This document shows positions 7,015 to 16,500 of a stretch of DNA of 49,011 bases, one piece after another. The position numbers and the translations under genes are program-made. Source of the stretch: CAYHVH01 sp964360335 (GTDB taxonomy: Bacteria > Patescibacteriota > Doudnabacteria > UBA920 > 2-01-FULL-46-14); assembly GCA_964360335.1 (NCBI GenBank), contig CAYHVH010000004.1, positions 1 through 49,011 of the forward strand, given 5' to 3'. Numbering within the stretch: position 1 is the first letter of the stretch; the number at the start of each line of letters is the position of its first letter. The notes beneath the pieces are model-generated. The model saw only the letters and a program-made list of their open reading frames with translations. It was not told the DNA's origin and made no database searches.

Positions 7015-8418
7015 ATGTTAGAAGGAAAATTTCTCAAAAACCCCCTCATAATAATCCTCGGAATTTTTGTTTTGGGGGGCATCGTATGGTTGGTTGTCTC
7101 CTCGCGCCTTCAGGTTGACAAACTTAGTAGCGAGGCGGCCGGCAACGTCCTTCGGGTTCCTGCCCAGCATGCAACCATTCAGGCCGCGATCAACGCCGCC
7201 TTGAGCGGCGACACGGTTTTGGTCGCCCCCGGAACTTACAGTGAGTCATTGACCATCAACAAAGTCATTACTCTGGAAGGCGAGGGGTACAAAACCAACG
7301 TCAATGACTTGCGCCTCAATCCGGTTAAGCTCAGCGGCAATATCGCGGTGAACGGCGGCACGAGTGTTTGGAATCAGGGGCCGCTGATTCGAGGATTCCA
7401 CGTCACCGGCGGTGATCCGGTGAAAAGCTTCAGTCCGCTTATTCTGGAGTACAGTTATTTGCGTTCCACCAGTGGCGATGGATTGAGTTTTGAGGCGGGT
7501 GGCGGCGGGATCGCCCGCCATAATCTGATTGAGCTTTCAGCGGACGACACGATTGATGTTGATCACCAGACCAAGCACATTTGGATCGAGGACAATCGGC
7601 TCCTCAATGCCGGCCAAGACGGTCTAGAGACCAGACAACATAATGATAGTATTCCAAGCCTCGTCAGACTCACCTTCATCAACAACTGGGTCGAGGGCGC
7701 TGGCCATGACGGAATCCAAATCATGGACTACAACAACAACTCGAATAGGGAATACTATATCGAGCGCAACCTGTTTATCGGCAATAAGCGAGTGGCGATC
7801 GGCCTTATGCCGGGAGATGTCACCGACGAAAATTACGGGGCGGCGGCCATGCCGGAACGGATGTACTTGTTTAATAACACCTTTGTCAATAATAACGCCG
7901 GTCTTTCCGGAGGAGCAAACGTCATTGCGGTCAATAATATTTTTGCCGACGCCGACAGCAGCTTCTTGTTTGAGTTAAAAAATGTCACGGGAAGTTCCAT
8001 TGTCGCCCACTCGCTTTTGAGGAATCAATCAGGCCTGTCGGGTACGGTGAATTTGAACGCGGCCACGACGAAATATGGAGACCCGCTTTTGGACGCCAAT
8101 TATGGGCTTCAAACCGGCAGCCCGGCAATCGATGGTGGTGCTACTACCTTCACCCATAACGGTCAAACGGTTTTGCAGATTCCGACTAGCCAGTACTCCG
8201 GTACGGCGCCGGATCTGGGCTTCAGGGAAAGCGGTCTTTCCGGACCGCCTCCTGCCGCTGGTTCTGCCGACCTCAACGGAGATGGCAAAGTCGACGTCAT
8301 TGATCTCGGGATTCTCCTTTCCGCCTGGGGCCAAACCACCAAACCAAAAGCGGATATCAACCAAGACGGCCGGGTGGACGTGGTCGACCTCGGGATACTC
8401 CTTAGCAAGTGGGGGTAA
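7015..8418 (+). CDS. Membrane-anchored right-handed beta-helix protein with C-terminal dockerin
   Basis: A 467-residue protein. It starts with an uncleaved-looking TM anchor (about 9-29, NPLIIILGIFVLGGIVWLVV). The extracellular domain is a right-handed parallel beta-helix beginning TIQAAINAALSGDTVLVAPGTY, the start typical of pectinesterase/NosD/PL6-like helices, with many Asn-rich turns (IERNLFIGNKR, MYLFNNTFVNNNAG). It ends in a dockerin (about 417-467) nearly identical to those of the proteins at 5105 and 11477. A lyase or other carbohydrate-active role is likely by fold and company, but catalytic residues cannot be assigned by eye. It lies 50 nt after the pectate lyase gene, probably in the same operon, and ends 10 nt from the convergent DUF2330 gene. 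Confidence 0.8.
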   Translation: MLEGKFLKNPLIIILGIFVLGGIVWLVVSSRLQVDKLSSEAAGNVLRVPAQHATIQAAINAALSGDTVLVAPGTYSESLTINKVITLEGEGYKTNVNDLRLNPVKLSGNIAVNGGTSVWNQGPLIRGFHVTGGDPVKSFSPLILEYSYLRSTSGDGLSFEAGGGGIARHNLIELSADDTIDVDHQTKHIWIEDNRLLNAGQDGLETRQHNDSIPSLVRLTFINNWVEGAGHDGIQIMDYNNNSNREYYIERNLFIGNKRVAIGLMPGDVTDENYGAAAMPERMYLFNNTFVNNNAGLSGGANVIAVNNIFADADSSFLFELKNVTGSSIVAHSLLRNQSGLSGTVNLNAATTKYGDPLLDANYGLQTGSPAIDGGATTFTHNGQTVLQIPTSQYSGTAPDLGFRESGLSGPPPAAGSADLNGDGKVDVIDLGILLSAWGQTTKPKADINQDGRVDVVDLGILLSKWG

Positions 8419-8428
8419 GGAACAAAGC

Positions 8429-9928
8429 TTACTCCACAATTAAAATCCCGACCTGGCCCGCCTCGCGGTGACCCGCGATGGCGCAGTAGAATTCGTAGCT
8501 GCCTGGGGCTTTGGGAGCAGTAAATTCCACTTCGGTCGTGCCCACGGGCGTTTGGCTGTCAATTCCCAGCTCGTCAATCGTGAAAGTATGCAAATCATCA
8601 GACTCTATCCGGAGTCTGATTTTTTCACCCGCGCGTGCGTGAATCATGTTCGGGGAAAAGAAGTATAAGCCGGAAGCAAGCTCCACCACCCGAGCTTCCG
8701 AGGAGAAGCGCTCGAGGCCTAAGCCCTCCACTTTCTGTTTTCCGGGATTACCTAACCAAACTGGCCGAAGCCACCACCCAGTCAGGGCGCCCCCGCCGCC
8801 GAGAATCAGAATTGCACTGATAACCACGATTTTTTTTGCTTGAAAAGTCCCGCGAATTTTTGCCACGAGCAGAAGGCCGCCAAGAAGTAAAAGCCCAATG
8901 CCCGAGGCCAGGAGCCAAAGACTTTGTTTGCCCGGCAGAGCTGGCCAGCGCAGGTCCCGAAGCTCCTGAAACGGCTTGTAAGCCACGAGGTGAGTGAGTA
9001 CTAATTTTTTAGGAGGGAGGCGGAGATAGAAATTGTTCCAGGAGTCGGTCCCAAATTTTCTTCCGTCGATTTTGGCTGTCTCCAGAAGCTCAAACTCCGG
9101 CAATTCCGTCCGGCGCTCGGCAAAGATAAACAAATCGAGCTTAAAGTTTAAAAGCTGCAAAGGCAGGCGCGGATATTTATTCAGAGAAGGGGCGGCAAGT
9201 TCGGCGTCAACCGCCTCGTTGGTAATGCCCAGGACCTGGGCGGAGGGCGTGCCGTAGGCAAACGACAGCGGCACGGCTTCCGAGTCCAAATCCGGTTGGG
9301 TGCCGGTAATCGCCAGTGGAATAACCAGTTCCTCTGCGGGAAAAGTGATTTTGAGCGGCAAGACAAAGGCGTTTTGTACAACGAGGCTATCGCTTGCCGT
9401 CCGCTGGATGTGTACCCCGTCAACCTCGGCCACCACGAAATACCACCCTTTCTGCCAATAGTCGTCAAGCTTGGGCGGCAAGTTTTTTGGAAGAAAGTAA
9501 CCGCTTTCCTGTACCCAGTCCTTAAGCACTTGCGGCTCTTGCGGCGGCCCGAAAATTTCAAATCGTATGATGCTGGCCGCCCGCAAGGAGGTTTGTTCCG
9601 GGCCGTCGCCGGTCGTTTCTCGGGGAGCGAGGAGCTTGTCTAAACCGGCGAACAGGTCACCGTTCACGGGTTCGACTTCCGGCCGGGCGGGAACGGGAAT
9701 CAACCACAAAAAATTCCAGGCCACCAAAGGATTAAAACTGAAAGTTTCGCTCGCGATCAAAGTTTCTGTTTGACCGTCATGAAAAATTGCGACTTTGGCT
9801 TGGGCTGCAACGATTTGCTGGTACTCGTTGGTCAAAAAAATCCCGACCGCCGAGGCCTGACTGGGCAGGCCAAACAGAAGGAGCAGGCAAGCGACAATAA
9901 TTTTGCGGAGTTTGGCGAGGATTGACAT
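8429..9928 (-). CDS. DUF2330-like membrane protein with C-terminal cupredoxin domain
   Basis: A 499-residue protein with a signal peptide (IIVACLLLLFGLPSQASA), a large extracytoplasmic domain rich in WLIPVPARP-type motifs that resembles DUF2330, two TM helices near residues 325-385, and a C-terminal cupredoxin (about 400-499). Copper ligands appear to be H447, C482 and H487; the place of the usual axial Met holds Q492 (GHREAGQVG), as in stellacyanins. It is 3 nt downstream of the HupE-like gene on the same strand, so the two form an operon. A role in copper handling or electron transfer is inferred. It sits between two dockerin-enzyme genes but has no dockerin. Confidence 0.75.
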   Translation of the reverse strand: MSILAKLRKIIVACLLLLFGLPSQASAVGIFLTNEYQQIVAAQAKVAIFHDGQTETLIASETFSFNPLVAWNFLWLIPVPARPEVEPVNGDLFAGLDKLLAPRETTGDGPEQTSLRAASIIRFEIFGPPQEPQVLKDWVQESGYFLPKNLPPKLDDYWQKGWYFVVAEVDGVHIQRTASDSLVVQNAFVLPLKITFPAEELVIPLAITGTQPDLDSEAVPLSFAYGTPSAQVLGITNEAVDAELAAPSLNKYPRLPLQLLNFKLDLFIFAERRTELPEFELLETAKIDGRKFGTDSWNNFYLRLPPKKLVLTHLVAYKPFQELRDLRWPALPGKQSLWLLASGIGLLLLGGLLLVAKIRGTFQAKKIVVISAILILGGGGALTGWWLRPVWLGNPGKQKVEGLGLERFSSEARVVELASGLYFFSPNMIHARAGEKIRLRIESDDLHTFTIDELGIDSQTPVGTTEVEFTAPKAPGSYEFYCAIAGHREAGQVGILIVE

Positions 9929-9931
9929 TTC

Positions 9932-10990
9932 TTAACCCAAGATTCTTTGCACAAACCAGATGAGGGAGATAATAGCAATTATCCCGGACACGCCGTACAC
10001 TACGAAGCTTATTTTACCGCGTTTTTGCAGAAAAACAAGAACCGGAAACAGAGCGCCGACTACTGCGAGTTGGCCGATTTCCACGCCGCCGTTAAAGGCC
10101 AAGAGCGCGGGGAGGAAATAATTTTGGGGGATTTCCACGGCCCGTAGGGCCGCGGCAAATCCCAAGCCGTGAATAAGCCCAAAGCCAAACGTTCCCAGCC
10201 AGCGTTCCCGGAGATTCGTTATTCCCCCCCGCCGCTCGATGGCAAAGTTGCGCCAGGCCATATAGCCGATGGACAGGGCAATCAGCGGCTCGACGAGGCG
10301 AGAGGTGATAGTGATGAGTCCCAGGCCCGCCAAAATCAAGGTTAGGGAGTGGGCAATCGTGAAAGAGGTCACAAGAATGATAATGTTTCGAAACTTCCTG
10401 ACAACGAGGTGCACGGCGACTACAAACAAAATGTGATCTAGGCCAAATAAAATGTGCTCGATCCCGAGCTCCAAAAATTGCTTGAGGACGGCGCCAAAGT
10501 TTTTTTGCGAGACCAGCACCGGAGAAGCCGTTTGCCGCGGCGTAAAGAGCAGGTCTTGAACCTGGTCGCCAACCTCCAGAGTGACAAAGTGATTGAGGTC
10601 AAAAAATAAATCGACGAATAGGTCAGTGGCGATCTTCAGTTCCCCAATTCCCGCTATCTCTGCGGGGCAGGAGAAACGGCCGTTAAATCGCGTGAGGGGT
10701 TGTGCTTCTTCAATCTGAAGGCCGTCCATTTTCAATGTGCAGGGACGGCCTTCCTGCCTGACCAGAAAATTTGCCCCGAAGTATCCAGTCAAAAATTCTA
10801 ACCTCCTTTCGTACTCCGGCGACGGGTAATCAAACAAAAATGGTACTTCGGTCTCCAGGGACAACTCGTTGCCCGCGGCCTTGAGTTTGGTCTTGACGAC
10901 CATGAAATCCAACGGGTGAGCTTGAACTACTTGGGCAGTCACGAGGCCAGCACCAACGACTACCAGAACCCAGATTTTTTTTAATCCCAT
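9932..10990 (-). CDS. HupE/UreJ family membrane protein
   Basis: A membrane protein with a signal peptide ending AQVVQA, a ~130-residue extracytoplasmic domain and about six TM helices. The HupE/UreJ signature LGIEHILFGLDHILF (H179 and H185) is present, with SFTIAHSLTL (H214), FGLIHGLGFA (H274) and FNGGVEIGQ. In the family these histidines and acids suggest metal (nickel, possibly copper) transport. The start is set at the ATG at 10990 instead of a TTG two codons upstream, because a TATAAT -10 (10998-11003, minus strand) is only 7 nt before the ATG, which would give a leaderless mRNA. It is co-transcribed with the DUF2330-cupredoxin gene. Confidence 0.85.
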   Translation of the reverse strand: MGLKKIWVLVVVGAGLVTAQVVQAHPLDFMVVKTKLKAAGNELSLETEVPFLFDYPSPEYERRLEFLTGYFGANFLVRQEGRPCTLKMDGLQIEEAQPLTRFNGRFSCPAEIAGIGELKIATDLFVDLFFDLNHFVTLEVGDQVQDLLFTPRQTASPVLVSQKNFGAVLKQFLELGIEHILFGLDHILFVVAVHLVVRKFRNIIILVTSFTIAHSLTLILAGLGLITITSRLVEPLIALSIGYMAWRNFAIERRGGITNLRERWLGTFGFGLIHGLGFAAALRAVEIPQNYFLPALLAFNGGVEIGQLAVVGALFPVLVFLQKRGKISFVVYGVSGIIAIISLIWFVQRILG

Positions 10991-10997
10991 GAGCAAA

Positions 10998-11005
10998 ATT
11001 ATAGC
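10998..11005 (-). promoter_or_regulatory. Promoter of the HupE operon, leaderless
   Basis: TGCTATAAT read on the minus strand; the hexamer occupies 10998-11003. Transcription should start about at the ATG (10990). It is divergent from the promoter at 11035-11043. Confidence 0.7.
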
Positions 11006-11034
11006 ATATTTTCGTTGACGACTTGTTTTGGATA

Positions 11035-11043
11035 TGGTATAAT
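11035..11043 (+). promoter_or_regulatory. Promoter of the CuA-like gene, near-leaderless
   Basis: TGGTATAAT with the hexamer at 11038-11043, nine nt before the ATG at 11053, so the 5' leader would be only a few bases. Confidence 0.7.
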
Positions 11044-11052
11044 AATTTTGTT

Positions 11053-11493
11053 ATGCTTAAAATTTCGGGTAAAAATTCAGAAGTAGGCCTTAGTCGGCAG
11101 GGGATTATTATTTTGATCCTTATCTTGGCCGGTGGGTTTGGTGTGTATCTCGTGGTGCAAAACCAGCGAAAAACGGATCTCAAGGTGACTTACAGCACCG
11201 CCGGCGCGACTCGCCAGATCCCAGTTACGGCCAGCGGTGACGAATTTAAACCCAATACTTTTCAAATAGGCCATTTGGAGCCGATTGCTTTAATGGTTAC
11301 CGCGGTGGACAAGGATTATGTCTTGGAAATTCCCGAAGGGGGCATTCATGCAGCATTGCCGCAAGGGCAGGCCACTGAAGTGCAAATCGGCAGCTTAGGC
11401 TTGGGGAAGTTTGAATTTATCTGTAGTCAACAGTGCCGCGGCACGATCGAGGTGATACCTCTCAAGGACGAAGACGATGAACGGAAGAATTAA
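11053..11493 (+). CDS. Membrane-anchored cupredoxin-like protein with degenerate CuA motif
   Basis: A 146-residue protein with one TM anchor (about 16-36) and an extracytoplasmic cupredoxin-like domain. FICSQQCRGTIEV (C124, C128) copies the CuA loop of cytochrome oxidase subunit II and nitrous oxide reductase, but the following His and Met ligands are missing and no clear upstream His ligand is seen. It may bind copper weakly or not at all. The ATG at 11053 is preferred over a TTG at 11023, which precedes the -10 box. The last 17 nt overlap the phosphatase-dockerin gene, so the two are translationally coupled. Confidence 0.7.
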   Translation: MLKISGKNSEVGLSRQGIIILILILAGGFGVYLVVQNQRKTDLKVTYSTAGATRQIPVTASGDEFKPNTFQIGHLEPIALMVTAVDKDYVLEIPEGGIHAALPQGQATEVQIGSLGLGKFEFICSQQCRGTIEVIPLKDEDDERKN

Positions 11494-12901
11494 CGATCAG
11501 AAGTTTTTGGCGGCTTCAGTTTCCCTGAAGCGGTTTGCCCAAAAATCAGTTTTGGCCCCGGTAGTTTTGGGGTCGTTTTTTATTTGGGCGCTCTCCCCTT
11601 TCCCGGTTTTCGCCCAAGCTACCTTGACGCGGGCCCCATATATCCAGAATGTTACTGCCTCGACGGCAGAGGTTGTTTGGAAAACGGCAGCGGGCGGGGA
11701 CTCGACAGTAAAGTATGGGACCACCACGAGCTACGGCCAGCAGGCGACTGGTGAGGCGGGGAGGAGCATCATCGGCGGTCAGCCGGGATTTTTGCACCAC
11801 GTGAAAATTACCGACCTCGCGGTCAATACCAAGTACTTCTATCAAATTCTCACCAGTGGCCAATCTCTCTCGCCAGCTGCTGACCCAAGCTATTATTTCA
11901 AAACCGCACTACCGACCGGTTCGACAACGCCCTTTACTTTTGCAATTTTTGGCGACCGCAGTAGCGGCACAATCGCCAGTGCTTTGAATACCAGGAATCC
12001 GGATTTTTACATGGTTGCCGGCGACGTCGCCTATAACTATAGCGCTGACGGTTCGGTTCAAGACGCCCAGCACTTTGGGCCATTTAACATCATCAACCGC
12101 CATACTCCGGTCTACCCGACCTGCGGCAATCACGACTCGAGCGCCTGTCCCACTCTGGTCGACGAGCACGCCTTGCCGCAGGGCGGCAAAGCCGGAGGCT
12201 TGTCAACTTTTTCATTTGATTGGGGAAACGCGCATTTCACGGCGATCAATTCCAACGCCAGCGTCACTTATAACAGCAGTAGCCCCCAAAGCTCCGCGCC
12301 GCAAATGGTTTGGGCCTACAATGACCTGAAAAATTCCAATCAGCCCTGGAAAATCTTGTTCTGGCATCACAATGCTTGGTCGTCCGGCTCGCACAACACT
12401 TTGACCAACATTGTGAACGGTCCCGCGAAAATGGCCCAAGATTTGGGAGTGGATCTGGTCTTTTGGGGACACTCTCACGTCTATGAGCGGTTCTCCCGGT
12501 ATCCCGCCAATGGCCCCGCTTTCTTTACGATCGGTAACGGCGGCCGGACGAGTGGGACGCCGAATTGCGGCCCTTATCCGAGCGGACCAACTTGTCTCGC
12601 GAGCTCCCATGGCGAAGCCGGCTTTCTTTTTGGGGAAGTAAACGGCAATGACATGACCTTGCGCTACGTCACTTCAGGAAATGCCAACCCCGATACCTCA
12701 ACTTATAAATCCGACGGTACTGGAGGGCCGCCCCCGACCACGAACACTGCCGACCTCAACGGCGATGGCAAAGTCGATGTCATTGACCTCGGGATTCTCC
12801 TCTCCGCCTGGGGGCAAACCACAAAGCCCAAGAGTGACCTCAACCAGGACGGCCGGGTGGATGTCGTGGATTTGGGGATTTTGCTTTCGAAGTGGGGCTG
12901 A
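11477..12901 (+). CDS. Purple-acid-phosphatase-like enzyme with C-terminal dockerin
   Basis: A 474-residue secreted metallophosphoesterase. The signal peptide ends PFPVFAQA (about residue 48). A fibronectin-III-like domain (about 49-145) precedes the catalytic domain, as in purple acid phosphatases. Metal-binding motifs are visible in order: GDRSS (D160), AGDVAYNY (D183, Y186), CGNHD (N218, H219), FWHHNAW (H297, H298) and GHSHVYE (H322, H324). This is a near-complete dinuclear site, so phosphate-ester hydrolysis outside the cell is likely. The dockerin (about 426-474, DLNGDGKVD and DLNQDGRVD) is nearly identical to those of the two beta-helix proteins. The gene overlaps the CuA-like gene upstream. 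A phosphatase is an unusual cargo for a dockerin. Confidence 0.9.
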   Translation: MNGRINDQKFLAASVSLKRFAQKSVLAPVVLGSFFIWALSPFPVFAQATLTRAPYIQNVTASTAEVVWKTAAGGDSTVKYGTTTSYGQQATGEAGRSIIGGQPGFLHHVKITDLAVNTKYFYQILTSGQSLSPAADPSYYFKTALPTGSTTPFTFAIFGDRSSGTIASALNTRNPDFYMVAGDVAYNYSADGSVQDAQHFGPFNIINRHTPVYPTCGNHDSSACPTLVDEHALPQGGKAGGLSTFSFDWGNAHFTAINSNASVTYNSSSPQSSAPQMVWAYNDLKNSNQPWKILFWHHNAWSSGSHNTLTNIVNGPAKMAQDLGVDLVFWGHSHVYERFSRYPANGPAFFTIGNGGRTSGTPNCGPYPSGPTCLASSHGEAGFLFGEVNGNDMTLRYVTSGNANPDTSTYKSDGTGGPPPTTNTADLNGDGKVDVIDLGILLSAWGQTTKPKSDLNQDGRVDVVDLGILLSKWG

Positions 12902-13023
12902 ACTTATTTACCTTTAAACAAAGCGGTCATTACCTGTCTCCGGTCGCGGCTTCATCTCATGCACAAAGGGATAATTTTACGCTCTTTCCGGGATTGAGAA
13001 TCTCCTTGATTTTTTCCGGTATG

Positions 13024-13034
13024 TGTGATATAAT
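13024..13034 (+). promoter_or_regulatory. Extended -10 promoter for the dockerin-anchor/scaffoldin unit
   Basis: TGTGATATAAT with the hexamer at 13029-13034. It lies 75 nt before the small dockerin gene and is probably also the promoter for the scaffoldin. The rest of 12902-13109 shows no gene. Confidence 0.7.
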
Positions 13035-13109
13035 AAGAATAAGCAAAAGTGAAATATTTCTTTAAGAACAAGACAACCTTAATTAGTAATTTTCTAAGTT
13101 CACGCCAAC

Positions 13110-13466
13110 ATGCAGAATTCTAGTTCCCAAAACAAAGATGCGTCACTCGGTTTTGAAAAAACTTGGCTGGTCGTTGGGATAGCCGTTATCTCGGCGGGAG
13201 TTATCGGACTAGCCGTTTATCAGTATCAAGGCAAACAAAAAGCCGCCGAAGTGTCCTTTTTTGAGTCGCGCGCCGCAGAGGAGCAGGCGGCCAAGCTGGA
13301 TTTGAATGGCGACGGTGCGGTTAATGCAAGTGATTTCGGGATAATGCTTTCCGCCGCCAGCGCCGGGCAGAGCGACAACCCCAAAACCGACATTAACGGC
13401 GACGGGAAAGTCGACACCCAGGATTTAGAGATTTTTCGAACCAACTTCGCAAGCGTCGCGGACTAA
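13110..13466 (+). CDS. Small membrane-anchored dockerin protein
   Basis: A 118-residue protein with a short cytoplasmic start, one TM helix (about 18-38) and an extracytoplasmic dockerin (about 62-114). The two F-hand loops are DLNGDGAVNASD (D64, N66, D68, D75) and DINGDGKVDTQD (D94, D98, D102, D105). Residues at positions 10-11 of each repeat (AS and TQ) differ from the VI/VV of the three enzyme dockerins, and in type I dockerins these positions help set cohesin choice. There is nothing else in the protein, so it looks like a membrane hook for a cohesin protein. The scaffoldin starts 57 nt downstream, probably in the same transcript. Confidence 0.85.
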   Translation: MQNSSSQNKDASLGFEKTWLVVGIAVISAGVIGLAVYQYQGKQKAAEVSFFESRAAEEQAAKLDLNGDGAVNASDFGIMLSAASAGQSDNPKTDINGDGKVDTQDLEIFRTNFASVAD

Positions 13467-13522
13467 AGTCAAAAGCCGCCGGCGCTTGATTTCTGGAAAA
13501 CAAAACAAAAATAAAAAATAAA

Positions 13523-16500
13523 GTGAAAAAAAGGAACGTGGCGAAGGTTTTTGGACTCGGAAGCCTGTTGACCCTTTTATTGGTCAGCGCTTTTTGGTTT
13601 GGGAGCTTCCCGGCTTCGGCCGCCGCCGCCTCCCTTTCCCTCTCGCCCGCAAGCCAGACCCTGGCTGTTGGCGACACCTTGACTCTGGAGGTGCGCCTCG
13701 ACACCGGGGGCAATGCAGTCACGGCCGTGTCTTCCTATCTCAACTTCGACACAGCGCGTCTGCAGTTTGTTTCGATTGACTCTACGACTTCGGCCTTTGA
13801 CGTGAAAGCCGAAGAGCTCCTTTCCGGCAGCCAAGTGCGGATCAGCCGTGGCAAAATCCCGCCCGCCGTCAACTCTGCCTCGGCCCTGGTGGCCAAGGTC
13901 AATTTCAAGGCTATCGCTTCGGGTACGGCCAATGTCAGCTTTGCTCTCACTTCCCCGGGCGCTGGTCCCTCCCGGGTCATCAAGAACGATGGCCTGGGGA
14001 CAGATATCTTAGGAGCGGTGACCAATGGGAGCTACACGGTTAGCGGGGGCGCGACTCCCGCTCCCACCCTCAATCTTTCCGCCTCACCCACCTCCATCAA
14101 CTCCGGACAATCCAGCACCCTGACCTGGTCTTCTACGAACGCCACCTCTTGTACCGCCTCTGGCGGCTGGTCGGGAAGCAAGGCGACTTCTGGTTCGCAA
14201 AGTGTTTCCCCCACGACCAACACGACTTACACTCTGGCCTGCACTGGGGCAGGCGGCTCGGTGAACAAATCCGCAACCGTCACGGTCAGTGGTCAGACCG
14301 GGGGAACCACGGGTACTGCCTCCCTTTCCCTCTCGCCCTCAAGCCAGACTCTGGCAGTGGGCAGCAACTTGAGCCTGGAGATTAGGCTCAATACCGGGGG
14401 CAACGAGGTTTCGGCTGTGTCTGCCTATCTCAACTTTGACACGGCCCGTCTGCAGTTTGTTTCCGCCGATTATACCGGCTCGGCCTTTGACGTCCAAGCC
14501 GAAGAGACGGTCAGCGGGGGCCTCCTCAAGATCACCCGCGGCAAGATTCCCCCGGGCGTCGTGAGCGCCTCGGCCCTGGTGGCCAAGGTCAATTTCAAGG
14601 CTATCGCTTCGGGTACGGCCAATGTCAGCTTTGCTCTCACTTCCCCGGGCGCTGGTCCCTCCCGGGTCATCAAGAACGACGGCCTGGGGACAGACATCTT
14701 GGGCGCAGTGACCAATGGGAGCTACACGGTTAGCGGGGGCGCGACTCCCGCTCCCACCCTGACCTTCTCCGCTCAGCCCACCTCCATCAACTCCGGACAA
14801 TCCAGCACCCTGACCTGGTCGTCTACGAACGCCACCTCTTGTACCGCCTCGGGCGGCTGGTCGGGAAGCAAGGCGACTTCTGGTTCGCAAAGTGTTTCCC
14901 CCACGACCAACACGACTTACACTCTGGCCTGCACTGGGAGCGGGGGTTCGACAAGCAAATCCGCCACGGTGAGTGTGGCGGGGGCTGCGGGCGGTACCCT
15001 CGACATCGTGATTTGTAATCCGACTTTAGGAGAAAAACCCTTCTCGTTAACGATTGACAATCCATTCCTGCCGTTTCCGGTGGGCATGGTCAACGTGCTG
15101 GAAGGTGGTGGCCTCAAGGTCCAAGTCAGCGTGTTAAACCAGACCGAGGTTGTGGCTGGCGTGACCACGCGAGTGGTAGAGGAGCGCGAGTGGCAGAATG
15201 GCAGTCTGATTGAGATCTCGCGCAACTTCTTTGTGCAGACTTCAGGTGGCACAGTTTGTTACTACGGCGAAGATGTCGACATGTATTCGAATGGCGTTAT
15301 TGTCGGCCACGGCGGCGCCTGGCGCGCCGGCGTGGGTGCGAACAAGGCTGGCATCATGATGCCCGCTAACCCGACTGTCGGCATGACCTACGAGATGGAG
15401 ATTGCTCCTGGCGTCGCGGAAGAGACTGCAGTGATCACTTCGGCCGGAGTTACCCTGGTTACTCCAGCGCGTACGTTTACCGACACGCTCTACATCGTGG
15501 AAACCGGCCCCTCGTATAAGTACTATGCCCGCGGCGTTGGTATGATATATGACGATGGGATCAAACTAACAAGTACTTCTTTCCCAACCTCGACTACCGC
15601 CCCGACCCTGACCTTGACTGCCAATCCTACCTCCATCAACTCCGGACAATCCAGCACCCTGACCTGGTCTTCTACGAACGCCANNNNNNNNNNNNNNNNN
15701 NNNNNNNNNNNNNNNNNNNNNNNNNNNNNNNNNNNNNNNNNNNNNNNNNNNNNNNNNNNNNNNNNNNNNNNNNNNNNNNNNNNTTCGCAAAGTGTTTCCC
15801 CCACGACCAACACGACTTACACTCTGGCCTGCACTGGGAGCGGGGGTTCGACAAGCAAATCCGCCACGGTGAGTGTGGCAGCTGCCGGAACATTAGGTAC
15901 TGCCTCCCTCTCCCTCTCGCCCGCAAGCCAGACCCTGGCGGTCGGCAGCAACTTGAGTCTGGAGATTAGGCTCAATACGGGCGGGCAAGCCGTTACCGCC
16001 GTTTCTGGTTTCCTCGACTTTGATGCTGCCCGCCTGGAGTTTGTTTCGGTGGACAGCTCCACCTCGTCCTTTAGCGTCAAAGCCGAGGAAATCCTCTCCG
16101 GCGGCCAAGTCAAGATTAGCCGCGGGCAAGCTACCCCCGGCGTGAACTCGGCCTCGGCCCTGGTGGCGAAGGTCAATTTCAAAGCCCTGTCCTCTGGCAC
16201 CGCTCCCGTGAGCTTTGCCTTAACCACTCCCGGCAGCGGCCCCTCCCGGGTCATCAAGAACGACGGCCTGGGGACAGACATCTTGGGAGGAGTGACCAAT
16301 GGGAGCTACACGATTAATGCGGCTGGCGGCAGTGCCGACACGATAGCCCCAAGCGTATCTATCACCGCTCCCGCGGTCAACGCCACGGTATCCGCCACTA
16401 CGACTATTTCCGCTACCGCCTCGGACAACGTCGGTGTCGTAGGTGTGCAGTTCAAGCTCGACAATGTTAATCTCGGCTCCGAGGATACCTCTTCCCCTTA

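Noticed and set aside
8419..8428. Terminator between the convergent beta-helix and DUF2330 genes
   Set aside because: Only ten bases separate the stop codons and no proper GC-rich hairpin with a T run is visible.
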